Positions 34,290 through 44,841 of a DNA stretch of 64,000 bases are shown one piece after another. The notes beneath the pieces are model-generated. The model was not told the DNA's origin, did no database searches, and was given only the letters and a program-made list of their open reading frames with translations. This DNA is from Paraescarpia echinospica (taxonomy: Eukaryota > Annelida > Polychaeta > Sabellida > Siboglinidae). Position 1 is the first letter of the stretch. Each line of letters begins with the position of its first letter. The DNA lies in NCBI GenBank assembly GCA_020002185.1, contig CM034531.1:42974367-43038366 (forward strand), in the 5' to 3' direction. The position numbers and the translations under genes were made by a program.

Positions 34290-35110
34290 TATTCACATGT
34301 AATTGACTTACAAAATAACACTTTTAATAAGGTGAACTGTGGCATTTAGCAATGTGTCTGAACTCCATAATCTCAACACGAATCTTACAATGCGTACAAT
34401 AGACGAGTTTCAATGTTTATAAACAAACGTGACATATTTGGATGCGCGCGCATACTGGCGGCAGAAGTAGCGTCTGTGTATGGCGAGCGGCTTGTTAAAA
34501 ATGGATGGCTCGGCGAGTAAAAGCAAATTCCCCACAGAAATTGATAATTATGTGGTCAAACCTCGTCTCAATACCGGTGAGCAGCTACCAGATCCGTATA
34601 CGTTACCAGACAATGAGTGGTCGCTGGATTTAGTGAAGTGACCAGCATTAGTGTTCCCCCAGATTAATATTTACTTCATTATCACACCGAACATATATAC
34701 ACCTACGAGAACAAGGGAGCATACAAGAGTTTGGACGCATACAATCATGTTGTATGTGGTCATGTACAGCGAGTGAAATATCATTTTATAAATAAGAACT
34801 GCAACTACTGCTTCTTGATGACTGAAGTCCTCTCAAGAGGTGATATATTACCCTGAATATTTCAGAGACTTGATTGCAATATTAAACCTCTCGGTCAATT
34901 CAACCACTCACAACTTCACATGTAATTGACTTACAAAGTAACACTTTTGACAAGGTAACATGTTGGCATTTAGCATGATGCCCACCATGTCACAATGACA
35001 ACATGATTCGTACAGTGCAAACAGGTGAAACATGTCACATTTCTATTTAATGCTTCGCCATATGTCTCATTGCCATACTCTTACTGCTAAGTTCACTACC
35101 AGATGTATTA
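34290..35110. repeat. Dispersed ~250-bp repeat, copies 1-2
   Basis: CATGTAATTGACTTACAAA, TAACACTTTT and GGCATTTAGCA blocks occur at 34298-34365 and again at 34918-34980. The second copy continues through CATGTCACATTTCTATTTAA and TTGCCATACTCTTACTGC. Matching copies lie at 39310-39740. Confidence 0.75.
34481..34857 (+). pseudogene. Fragment of a SWIM/YqaJ-associated type protein gene (5' part)
   Basis: From an ATG near 34481 the frame reads MASGLLKMDGSASK...PDPYTLPDNEWSLDLVK, meets a TGA where relatives have Trp, continues PALVFPQINIYFIITP and then needs a frame change to read YTYENKGAYKSLDAYN, HVVCGHVQRVKYHF and CNYCFLMTEV. The series AYKSLDAYN..VCGHVQ..Y.......FL..EV is what I remember from N-terminal parts of invertebrate proteins that carry a SWIM zinc finger and often a YqaJ-type nuclease domain. 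Those later domains are not seen here. One stop and one frameshift make it non-functional. Confidence 0.5.
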
Positions 35111-35239
35111 GGGGTGGGGAAAAAGGTCAATGTTTCAGATCTCAGGGGCTCCAGTCTTATTTGATGGCCATACGTGTCAGGAAGAAACAAATATTTTTTG
35201 TTTTTAAATCGGTGAAAATTTCGCATGACTTCTGACTTT

Positions 35240-37235
35240 TTCGTGTATGAGGGTCACAAAGTGAGATTTTCAAGTGATAAATTATTTGTTGGCATACCTT
35301 TGTAAATTTTAGAGCTACAAACATGATTTAACTATATATTCCCATGTTATTAGATACAACGAATCTATTAAAACAATATTTATTCAAAAGACTCAGATTG
35401 GTAATTTTCATGAAAATGGTATTTCTAATATAAAAATAGGCTTTTGTCAAGTAAAAATTATAAAAAATTATCAAGTAAACAAATTTATTTCATCTTTTTT
35501 ATTTTTGGACATACAGGTATATTAATCAATGGTTAATGGGTTCATACTCATATTTTTAACAGGATTCACTCATTTAGATAGTCACTGACATTCCAGATCC
35601 ATGCCTTTATAAATAGCCATAAGCTTAGCTATGACAGGCCAGATTCATATTCGCCGCATGACATGCATGACACCTAATTCCTATACATTGTGGCGGAATG
35701 TAATAAATAATTGTGTTGCTAATATGCCACAAGAGGGCAGTACAACATTAATTTAATAATAAGTGACACACCAGGAGAAACATACCTATAATTCCCTCTT
35801 TCTAATGTATGATTTGCATGAAGATGAAGTCTCTGTTCAGCTTCTTCTATGTTTGACTCACCGGGTCCAAGAATGTGTATATGTTATTGTGGTTTACTAT
35901 GTAATTACTAGAAGAAAGTGCAGTTAATATAATTTGGAAGTCTGTGCATGCTAAGCTATTTAAATTATTATTATAAAATATATGAATTTCTAAGGGATAT
36001 GGCAGTGTCCTGTAAAGTGATCTCCATTTAAAATGGAGGTCATTTAGCAACCAGAAGTGTTGAATGATATGGTTAATAATATACCCTCTAGAGCTAGATT
36101 TGTTGAACTGCATTGCCAGATACTTTTACATAAAACTGAATAATAAATGAAAGTGATTGAGTGTTAAATATAGTTATTTATTGAAAATAATCAATCATAA
36201 AAATAGGCCAACAGGCCCTGAAGTCCTTTGGACTAATACGTCTATATGTGACCCCGGCTGACCAAGTGAGGGTTTCAAAAATTATGACTGCTACAAAAAT
36301 TGGCGAAGTTATGGAGCATTGAACATGGTAGGAGTAAAAAAATGAAAATGAAGAAAACGGCTGTTGAAGTTTTACATTATATATGCAAATGGATTGCACG
36401 GAAATATTACATGCATGACATTCAAATGTGGCACACAGTATGTATGTTATGTTGCAATGATACATTGGAAGTACAAATGTGCTGCTACAAAAACCTGTAA
36501 AGTTATGCCAGATTATGTCTTTATATATAAAACTAAGAGGACAGATTATTTGAGAGCAAAAGGTAGACTAAAGAAAATTAAAAATAGGTAGGCTGGACGG
36601 TGATAGTCCGTTTGAACTTGAAGCCTTTGTCAAACTGTTGTCTCGACTTCACCGAAAGCGGTGTCTTGCTGTCAGAACTTCGAAGGTTTTACTCTCCTAA
36701 CTTACAGGTCTTTGTTAGTAAGAATAATGAGATGGTAATTTGCCCCAACGTTGTTTCCTGTAGAAGTCATTTTGTGGGATATATTAACATTAGCCATGCC
36801 AATTAAAAAAACAGTACTATATAATAGTAGTTTGTCAAAATGTAAACAAACTCAAAGACAGTTGCAGCTTAGCCTTAGCCTTAGGGGCTGGCTATGCCCA
36901 TGGCTGGGCGGCCAGGCTCCAACTTTATAATGATCTCATGTATCTCCCTTCTCAACCACCTTCCATATCTTAGAAATTATTGCTAATGTGTAAATCAGAA
37001 TATATAATTTATGTATGTGAATGGAATATCACTGTTTTTAGTTATAAATACTAAAACATTCCTAATTTTACTGTTCCGCAACTGTTCTTTTACTATTATG
37101 AAATATATTAATGACATAATGATATATTTCACATAAATATATAGGGAGCTAATGGAGAGGCCCACCATAATCTACAGCATTACAAAATGAAGTATCTGAA
37201 AGTCACACTTCATATAGTGACACATCTCATACTGT
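35240..37235. other. Non-coding AT-rich stretch
   Basis: Several frames of 60-95 codons exist on both strands around 35850-36600, but none shows a motif I trust or a persuasive splice context. Confidence 0.5.
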
Positions 37236-37237
37236 CT

Positions 37238-37385
37238 TTCTGGACTGTCGCAATGTCCAATAGTTTCCTATCACAACCCTCGTGTACAATATACCAAAGC
37301 TATATATGTCCAACACCACAACATATGTATTATCATTGGATAGGTAATTGAATAATATTTCAGATGAACGCAACTTGTAGCAGCA
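37238..37385 (-). pseudogene. Protein kinase C-lobe fragment
   Basis: After an acceptor-like CTGCTGCTACAAG the minus strand encodes LRSSEILFNYLSNDNTYVVV and then LDIYSFGILYTRVVIGNYW. The D-I-Y-S-F-G-I-L block is the helix F motif of kinases, and SSEIL stands where APEVL-type sequence is expected. No other kinase part is found nearby, so this is an isolated exon or a retro-fragment. It is not closely similar to the kinase at 9964-14815. Confidence 0.4.
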
Positions 37386-37599
37386 GAAAATGAAGCATAC
37401 AAAAGTTACACGGCAAAGAATGACATGCAATCTCAAAATGTGATTCGTTATACAAATTATCATTTACCAAGCTCAGTATGGTCAACATATTTCACTGCAA
37501 CAACATATTAAAAGGTATCATCATGTAGATAATTCAATGCTCTTCAAAATAACACTTACTTGTGGTAATTTCAGTGGCTTGGGATACTTCTCATTTCAA

Positions 37600-38047
37600 A
37601 GTATTCCATCTGTCTTCGAGATCTGTTTCGTCGAGAGAAGCAAGCGCGCCAAAACAGTTAGAGATCTCAATGGCATAGGCATTTAGAATATTTGGTTCAC
37701 AGAGAAGACTAGTTTTATACCGCGGTGCAGGTTTGCATTTGGCAGGCGTTTTCAGTTTGAGTTAGAGCTTGACAATCAGTAGGCGATGATCAGTGTTGGA
37801 GAGTTCAGCACCACGATAAGTACGACAATTGTGTATTAATGAGAGCCACTGGCGGTTTATTATGATGTAACCAATCATCTTCTTTGTCCTGTCATTGTTG
37901 CTGTACCAACTGTACTGGTGGATCTTTTTACGAGGGAACCAGGTGTTTGCTATGGCGAGGCCGTTTGAGAAGCACGTTTGAAGAAGTCGTTCAACGTTGT
38001 CGTTTATTTCGTCGGGAGAGATGGGCCCAATAACATTACAGATTTCT
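37600..38047 (-). pseudogene. LINE endonuclease fragment (RTE-like EEP domain)
   Basis: The minus strand reads SPDEINDNVERLLQTCFSNG, LAIANTWFPRKKIHQYSWYS, RTKKMIGYIIINRQW, NCRTYRGAELSNTDHRLLIV. This is the C-terminal half of an exonuclease-endonuclease-phosphatase domain as in RTE-type or craniofacial-development-protein-2-like proteins. The usual IDYI is IGYI here, and the SDHR motif reads TDHR. The beginning is missing and stops follow. Confidence 0.65.
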
Positions 38048-38307
38048 CATGCATAGTGACAGTACCCTAGTATATGTCTATGCAAAATGTGAGAAAAAGT
38101 TGCTGAACGGTTTCTGAGATATGGCAGCTAACGGCGGACGGTGGACGGTGGACGGCGGACGCAGAGTGATGGCAATTGTCCGTTGGACCTTCGGCCCAAA
38201 GATATAAAAACAGAAGTCTACCTCACAATATTGATAGATCGTTTAAGATATATATATATATATATTGTTTTTATTGTTTGCAGGAGTAGTACACAGTTAC
38301 TTAGTTT

Positions 38308-38509
38308 GTGGAGCAGTACCATGACTGAAGTTGTTTTTATTATTGGTGACAAGTTGCCTCTGGTCCATGAGGCTGTCGTAAACATTGTTAATTTTGCACC
38401 CAGAGGTGTGTCAGTCAAAGAAACGAAAACGCGAACAATAAATGTGTATGCTGCTGCTCTTGAGAGAATTATAGGCAAAACCCTTTGGATCAGAACACAT
38501 ACAGACTAG
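38308..38509 (+). CDS. Unrecognised open frame, possible exon
   Basis: The frame reads TMTEVVFIIGDKLPLVHEAV, VNIVNFAPRGVSVKETKTRT and INVYAAALERIIGKTLW, then stops. Its amino-acid make-up is protein-like and the stretch is less AT-rich than its flanks. I do not know the family. Confidence 0.25.
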
Positions 38510-38514
38510 GACGA

Positions 38515-40600
38515 CAGTCGTAAAGAAACTGTGAGCAGCACTAAAGGTTTATTACAGTAAGGTTGTGAACAATTCTACTAAAGTTCCCTCCAGCAGATAC
38601 GAACGTCTTCGAATATGGCGAACCTGTAATATGGGCGTACTGGACATCCTAAGATCATCTTCTAATCCATGCAAGTTTGAAGATGATGAACGTACATTTC
38701 ATAATTGACAGAACTCACCGCAGAGAACAGGTTACATCAGTGTAGTAGACGAAGAATATGAAACATGTCATCTTTTCAAAGCAACCTAGTTATCCAGGAG
38801 GAGGAAGAGCAACTGTTTGGGCAATTCGGTTCTGTACATCAACTGACAATGAGTCATCTGTCATTGACCACATCCACCGTGTCCAGACAGGTAGTCACGG
38901 CCAGTGGAAATACCCCACACCTGGGGCCTGCGTTGCAGTAGACCCCCACCAAATGATTGGAGTCTAGGTGGGTTTTTTCACGAGAAACATGACTTTTAAG
39001 CTAACTAATGGCAGAGAGATCACAAGGGCTATCGACATGCTGTAAAGGAAGATGAAACTGGTAGTAGATGAAAATAACAGTAGACGTAGATATGGAAAAC
39101 AAAAGGAGTGAGTGGATTAGGGCATTCTAAAAGGATTCGTCCTGACACAAAATATATGTGTGAGCCCATTAACATTTAGTACAAGACCAACAATAAAAAA
39201 AATTATCGATTTAAAAAAGTATATATTTTCTTTCTCGTGACTTGTGTGGCCATAAAATTAAAGTGGAGGCCCCAAGATCTGACATCACCAAAAAAGTATC
39301 GGTTTCCCCCATCCCTAGATTTATGCAATGAATTTGCATTATTTCTTGTTGTTATAACGTCTTGGAAAATACAATGCGTACCATGGGTAATTTAGTACCC
39401 TGAAGGTTCCAGAAACTTGACTGCAACATTACACGTGACATCTCAGTCAATTCAACCTCGCATAACTTCACATCTAACTGACTTACAAAGTTAACACATT
39501 TAACAAGGTAAAATGTTGGCATATAACATGGTGACTACAACTATCAATACAACAACTACAAATGAACTTTACAGTGCAAATAAATGCAACGTGTCACATA
39601 TCTATTTAATATGTTTCACCATCTGTCTTATTGCCATACTCTTACTGCCAAGTTCACTACCAGATTTATGCACTGAATTTGCATTCTTTCTTACAAGTCG
39701 TAACGTCTTGGAAAATATATGCAGCCGAACAACAGTATATCGCCCAATCAGCTTATGTTTGATAGTATGACAAAGTGGGAGTTGGACTTCCGTAGTTGCT
39801 AATTCAAAAACATTCACCAAGAATGCCTTTGCATTTCTTTGCGACATAAGAAGTTTTTCATCCTGTTAAACGAAACACCATTTCACATGCCAACAAGACC
39901 TGAAATGCTTGTTTTGTTGGATGGGTAAGGCTACCATCTTTATACTATTTAAACTGAGTTAGTTTGGTAGCATCAAGATATGTAACAAAGGAACTAACAA
40001 CACTGTCACGGATTAGCGAGGTCTCCGTACACTAGATGGCTCAGGTCTAGTAGCTTCTTATAACGCATATGAGAAAGTACGGTTAACGTGAAAAAGCAAC
40101 AAAGAACGAGGAAAATGTAATAAACTTTATTACAAGATATCTTCCTTTTGGTAAGTATCTCGATTAGGAAAAATGAAAAGAATGAAGAAATCCCGTAACC
40201 CAAATCTTAACAGAACATAATAAACAATAACACTGAATCTTTTAATCTATCTAACTAAGAAAGTAAAGTTACAATTAATCTTTCAGTTATCCAATTCCTC
40301 TTCCTTTCTAATGTGGTTTGTTCCACTACACGACCAAACACTAGGCGCCAAGTGTTATCGAAGAATAAATCCCATAAGAAAAATACACAATATTATAGCT
40401 AGCCCTCGTGGACTCTCATTACAGTAATTGGTTACAATAAATATACATATGTATACTTCAGCGGTAATAATACCTCACTTCAAAACCACAGATAACTACC
40501 ATTAATAAAACAGCAAATAATAGATACGTTCAATTAGAAAATATACATTTACATTGGGCTAGTTCCATCTCGAACCTATACGAATATTTGTTGAAGTCAT
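38515..40600. other. Non-coding stretch with repeat copies
   Basis: No supported gene. It contains copies 3-4 of the dispersed ~250-bp repeat (39310-39740). Confidence 0.5.
39310..39740. repeat. Dispersed repeat, copies 3-4
   Basis: TTTATGCAATGAATTTGCATT followed by ATAACGTCTTGGAAAATA occurs at 39319 and, as a variant, at 39664. Between them lie the CATAACTTCACAT, GACTTACAAAGTTAACAC and TTGCCATACTCTTACTGCC blocks shared with 34845-35110. Confidence 0.75.
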
Positions 40601-40639
40601 CACGCCGAGCTCAGAAAACAATCAGAGCGGTGTATCTCG

Positions 40640-41000
40640 GCCGCACGAGTGATGATGCCGGGCAATTGACGCTTGCCGCCGTACGCCGCGAATTCTCGAA
40701 TCGCGTCCGTGCTATGATCGACTTGTCTCGCACGGTCGCAAACGATTGCGATATCAGTAGAATACGTTCGGGTGAATGACGACGCCGGGAGGTAGACGCT
40801 TACCACCGGCCGCTACGAATTTTCGAATCGCATCTGTGTTTCGATCGACTGGTCTTGCCCGGTCGCAAATGATCGAGAAGTCGGATGAATGGGTTCGCGC
40901 GAATGACGACGCCGGGCAGTATACGCTTACCGCCGGCCGCTACAAATTATCGAGTCGCATTCGGTTACGCTGTCGGAAGATGTCGCTGGGAGAACGCTGT
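40640..41000. repeat. GC-rich ~127-bp tandem repeat, about 2.7 copies
   Basis: Blocks GATGCCGGGCAATTGACGC (40652), GACGCCGGGAGGTAGACGC (40780) and GACGCCGGGCAGTATACGC (40907) repeat with ~127-bp spacing. Each is followed by TTACCGCCGGCCGCTAC-like, TCGAATCGC and GATCGACT blocks. The array is much richer in GC and CpG than its surroundings and stands about 400 bp upstream of LINE copy D. Confidence 0.85.
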
Positions 41001-41403
41001 TCGAGGATGGCCCGAGCTAGGATGAGCGCGTCGCGATTATCGCTCATCGACGCAAATACGTCGGGGCCGACCGGAAAGTTGCTTCAATAAACCGCTAAGG
41101 TGGCGGCATAGCGTCTTCGAAGCTCGAACAGTCACTCTGGATGCTGAATATTGCACACACAAAATCTTGGGAACGTAACCCAAGTTAACGATTCCCACCA
41201 CGCTTCACGACTTGATTTGCCATTCTCTAGGCAGCAGGGTAACCGGTGTCGTTCAAACCTGGATCTGTCCCAGTCCTTCGCCAGCGCCCAGATGGTGAAA
41301 TGCGTATGACAGACGTTTATATAAGCGGACCTATTTACACATCATATGACCGGTTCCCATCATTTCTATTGGCTAATACAATATACAATTCAAGCTACGC
41401 ATT

Positions 41404-42555
41404 ATGCAACAACCTATAAGATACAGCGATGCCACCTGTTGGCCTAGAAACGCTAGCAAAAGCGCCCCACTTAGCGCATCTGCATTTTTATTGTGTGTTT
41501 TATTTTTATCCTGTTCTGCTGCTTCGAGAGGTCACGATTTCACGCTGTGCAAGCCACTTAGTCCCCTACGGTCGGCTGTCATTTTAACAGTTTCTCAGTA
41601 CATGAGAACACAACATTCCTTTTCACATCTTCACAGTTTGCCATGTCTTAATCTTTGCTTTAATAGAAAGTTACTGCCAATCCCCCGCTCTAAGCCAACG
41701 TTTAAATTGGCAATTATTTTACTGCTAGCAGGAGTTGTAAGTCTTAATCCTGGACCTGTTATCAGGCGCAATATTCGAGTAGCCACCACTAACGTTCGAT
41801 CTATTCGAGACAAAACAGCCTCGCTTACCGATTTATTAACTTCCAAGACAATAGACATCCTTGCAGTCACTGAGACCTGGCTCAGACCACATGACACAGC
41901 TGCATGCATTGCTGACATTTCTCCTTCCAGTTTCACCTTCCATCATCGCCCACGTTCAGTTGGACGAGGTGGTGGTGTTGGATTTCTCATCTCAAAACAG
42001 TTCAAAGTTAATTTGCATTCAAACCCTGATTACTCCAGCTTTGAGGCCATCTGTGCCGACATTTCCGAATCATCTTTCTCTGCTTATTTTGTGTGCATTT
42101 ATCGCCCTCCAGGGCACCCTGCCCATTTCTTTGAAGAATTCCCGGATCTACTTGAAAATCTGGCAACTATTTACTCAGAATTTTATAAACTTGGTGATTT
42201 TAATCTTCATCTGGACACACCTTCATCAACAACAAGTACATTTAATGGCATTCTGGCATCCTATGACATGAAACAACATGTTACCTTCTCAACACACATA
42301 CATGGCCACTGGCTCGATCTCTTAATCACCCGCTCAGATTGTAAGAATATTCAGACACCTACTGCTTCAGATGGTTTATCAGACCACCACACTGTCATTG
42401 CTGATCTCAAAGTTCCTAGAATTCCCGCAGAGTCCAAAAACAAAGTGTTTTACCGACCGATCCATAAGATTGACATTGCCGCATTAATGACAGACATCCT
42501 TAAATCCGACCTCATCAGTAAACCCAAAGAACATCTGTCAGATCTGTGTCGATAG
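41404..42555 (+). pseudogene. LINE D: N-terminal region, 2A-like motif and endonuclease
   Basis: Residues ~25-115 contain hydrophobic stretches (LLCVLFLSCSAA, LAIILLLAGVV) and then SLNPGP. The endonuclease follows: RVATTNVRSIRDK, LAVTETWLRPHD, HHRPRSVGRGGGVGFLIS, VCIYRPPGHPA, KLGDFNLHLD and SDHHTVIADL, giving all the EEP-type catalytic blocks. The TAG stop at the end falls in the linker before RT in the same frame, so one point mutation separates the two domains. Confidence 0.85.
41707..41757 (+). other. Degenerate 2A-like (NPGP) translational recoding motif
   Basis: The hydrophobic run LAIILLLAGVVSLNPGP ends in NPGP at 41746-41757. Functional 2A peptides have D-V/I-E-x-N-P-G-P; here Asp and Glu are replaced by Val and Ser. 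2A-like sequences at the N-terminus of CR1-like LINE ORFs are known from other marine invertebrates. This copy would probably not recode. Confidence 0.55.
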
Positions 42556-44036
42556 TACTGTCAAGTACTCAAAGATTTACTTAATAAACATGCACCCCTG
42601 AGATCTAAATATGTGTCCCAAAAGCCACATGCTCCATGGATGACTCCTGGAATTCTACAATCTAAAAAACGCCGGCGCTATCTTGAACGTGTATGGCGCA
42701 AATCCCGCTCGCCTTTGGACAGATCACGATATTCTAAACAGTGTCACTACTGCAACAGACAAATGGCCAAAGCTAAATCAAATTATTACACAAACATGGT
42801 CTCGAGTAACTCTGATAACCCACGTCAGCTATGGAACTGCATAAATCATATTTTACATAGACGGCCGCCTCCATCTCTACCTAGTCATGTGTCAGTCAAA
42901 TCTCTGTGTGACTCATTTTCTAGTCATTTCAAAGATAAAATAAGTCTTATACGTTCTGCTTTTCCATGTCACACTTTAAATACTGTAAATGTGGACTCCC
43001 CACAAGTAAATTCTCCACTTGTATTGTTTGAGCCAGCCACAGTTGATGAAGTGAGGAAAATAATAATGTCCTCCCCAAATAAGTCATGCGATCTCGACCC
43101 ATTACCAACCATACTACTAAAAGCATGTCTTGACTCTATACTTGGTACAATAACGAATATCATAAATGTATCACTAAGTTCGGGTAAATTCCCAGATGAT
43201 TTTAATCACGCACATGTAAATCTTGTTCTCAAGAAGACTTCTCTGCCAAAAGATGATTTCAAAAATTATAGGCCAATTTCTAATCTTAGCTTTATTTCTA
43301 AGATACTTGAGAAAGTCGTAGCAAGCCGTCTAAGGCGTCATATTAGCTCAACTTGTTTATCCAGTGTGCTCCAATCAGCATACAAACAATTTCATTCTAC
43401 TGAGACTGCTCTCCTAAAAGTACACAATGATGTTATATTAAACATTGATAAAGGCAAAGTAACTGCACTTACCTTGCTTGATCTGTCTGCCGCCTTTGAT
43501 ACCATTGATCACAACACTCTTGTCAAACGTTTATCGTTGTGGTATGGCATATCTGGCGCAGCTCTGAACTGGTTTTCTTCATATCTAACCAATAGACATC
43601 AATGTATAAAGATAGATAATTACTTTTCAACCTCACTCCCACTTCATGTGGCATTCCCCAGGGTTCCGTTCTTAGGCCTTTGCTTTTCACTCTCTACACT
43701 ACGCCACTCAGCTCTGTAATCCAAAGTCATAACTTGGATCATCACCTTTATGCAGATGACACACAGATTTCATCCAAACAACCTAGTTATTTACACTCAA
43801 TGCTCACACCAGCTAGACAAGCCAGACAACTTCGGTCGTCTAGTTCGAAGTTGCTATCTGTTCCTAGAGTTAAGACAAAGGCTGGAACTCGAGCTTTTTC
43901 AGTTGCCGCGCCAACAATATGGAATTCGCTTCCCGTTAATGTTAAATTAGCAGAAAATATTGTCGTCACCTCAAAACCTATCTTTTCAATATCGCCTATC
44001 CTCCCTAGCTTCCTAGCACATCCATCCATTTGTTGA
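42556..44036 (+). pseudogene. LINE D: reverse transcriptase with frameshift and deletion
   Basis: The frame to 43660 shows PHAPWMTPGILQSKKRRRYL, KSCDLDPLPTILLKACLD, FKNYRPISNLSFISKILEKV, ALTLLDLSAAFDTIDHNTL and ALNWFSSYLTNRHQ. A 1-nt shift then changes the frame before a QGSVLGPLLF-like segment, and 43680-44036 continues [13 protein letters not shown]. The YADD box is immediately followed by the C-terminal [20 protein letters not shown], so the thumb and following region, several hundred nucleotides, have been deleted. Confidence 0.85.
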
Positions 44037-44159
44037 CGAATTTCGCCTAGCACACGAGTACGAGAATGCTTAATCCTTTGGTTTTGGTGCGCCACTGAGC
44101 TCGGATTGTCTGAGGATATTGGCGCTTAAGAAGTTATTTATTATTATTATTATTATTTG

Positions 44160-44840
44160 TGCTTCTTTCAGCTCATGGCTTCTTTCAGATGGTGGCGATA
44201 TGTCATCAGGGCATGTCTTGCTGCTAGTAGGTTTTGGACTGTCAATAGTAGTGCTACTTGTGTCACCTACAATATCATAACATGTTATGCAATACCAGTA
44301 GCGATTGTTAATTATCTCTGAAAGAAGTATTTATTGAAACATGATCTTATTAGACTTGATTCTACATCACATCAAAGAATTGTGAAAAAATTAATATATC
44401 CCACAACCATTCATATGAATGAATCAGTAGTCTGTATTCCAAATAATGTTTGAGAAATGGCTTTTGACTATGCACGGTAGGAACAAAATGCTGTGGTCTT
44501 TGTTGTTGTGCTATATTTCAGGGTCAATTATCTCTAAGAATAATGGAAATTATTTGGTAGCTCAGAAGAAATTGAGGCTTTGTGTGTGTGTGTGTGTGTG
44601 TGTGTGAGTGTGTGTGTGTGTGCGTGTGCGCGTGCGCATGTGCGTATCTATGTCTAACATGAATGGCAAACGTTTCAGTGGTGCAAAAATACACATTGGA
44701 TTACTACTTAAACTTATGGTTTCATAACATATCATAATGGAGAATTTGATTTTTTTGAAATGTCCTTTTGTCATTTTTGTGTGACAAGCATGAGCAGGGC
44801 TTATTGGCACAACTGACAATGTATTCTCAGCAACCACTTA
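44160..44840. other. Non-coding stretch with GT microsatellite
   Basis: No coding signal. An imperfect (GT)n run lies at 44580-44640. Confidence 0.6.
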
Positions 44841-44841
44841 C

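Larger units (their letters stand above)
28074..34480. other. Long non-coding stretch with dispersed motifs
   Basis: AT-rich DNA with no gene that I can name. It carries a possible terminal exon at 29409-29590, short TATAGGG-GGAAT repeats, TA microsatellites (31211-31235, 33374-33411) and several copies of a TATGGTCGGGACA motif. The patch 32870-33115 is GC-richer and includes GGCGCCATTTTCGG, perhaps an unassigned promoter. Confidence 0.5.
41404..44160 (+). mobile_element. CR1/L2-like LINE copy D, damaged
   Basis: It has a long ORF (endonuclease then reverse transcriptase) interrupted by one in-frame TAG at 42553-42555, one frameshift near 43660 and an internal deletion after the YADD box. 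The 3' end runs into (TTATTA)n at about 44135-44156, as expected for an L2/CR1-type tail. The sequence is far less decayed than copies A-C. The GC-rich 127-bp array upstream may be its 5' UTR or an independent repeat. Confidence 0.85.

Noticed and set aside
36300..36600. Possible FLYWCH-type zinc finger on the + strand (GTQYVCYVAMIHWKYKCAATK)
   Set aside because: The spacing only loosely fits, the His pair is absent and the frame is AT-rich; not enough to call.
38100..38200. GGACGGTGGACGGTGGACGGCGG stretch as a G-quadruplex regulator
   Set aside because: Runs are only GG and the stretch is a short decayed 9-bp repeat; too weak.
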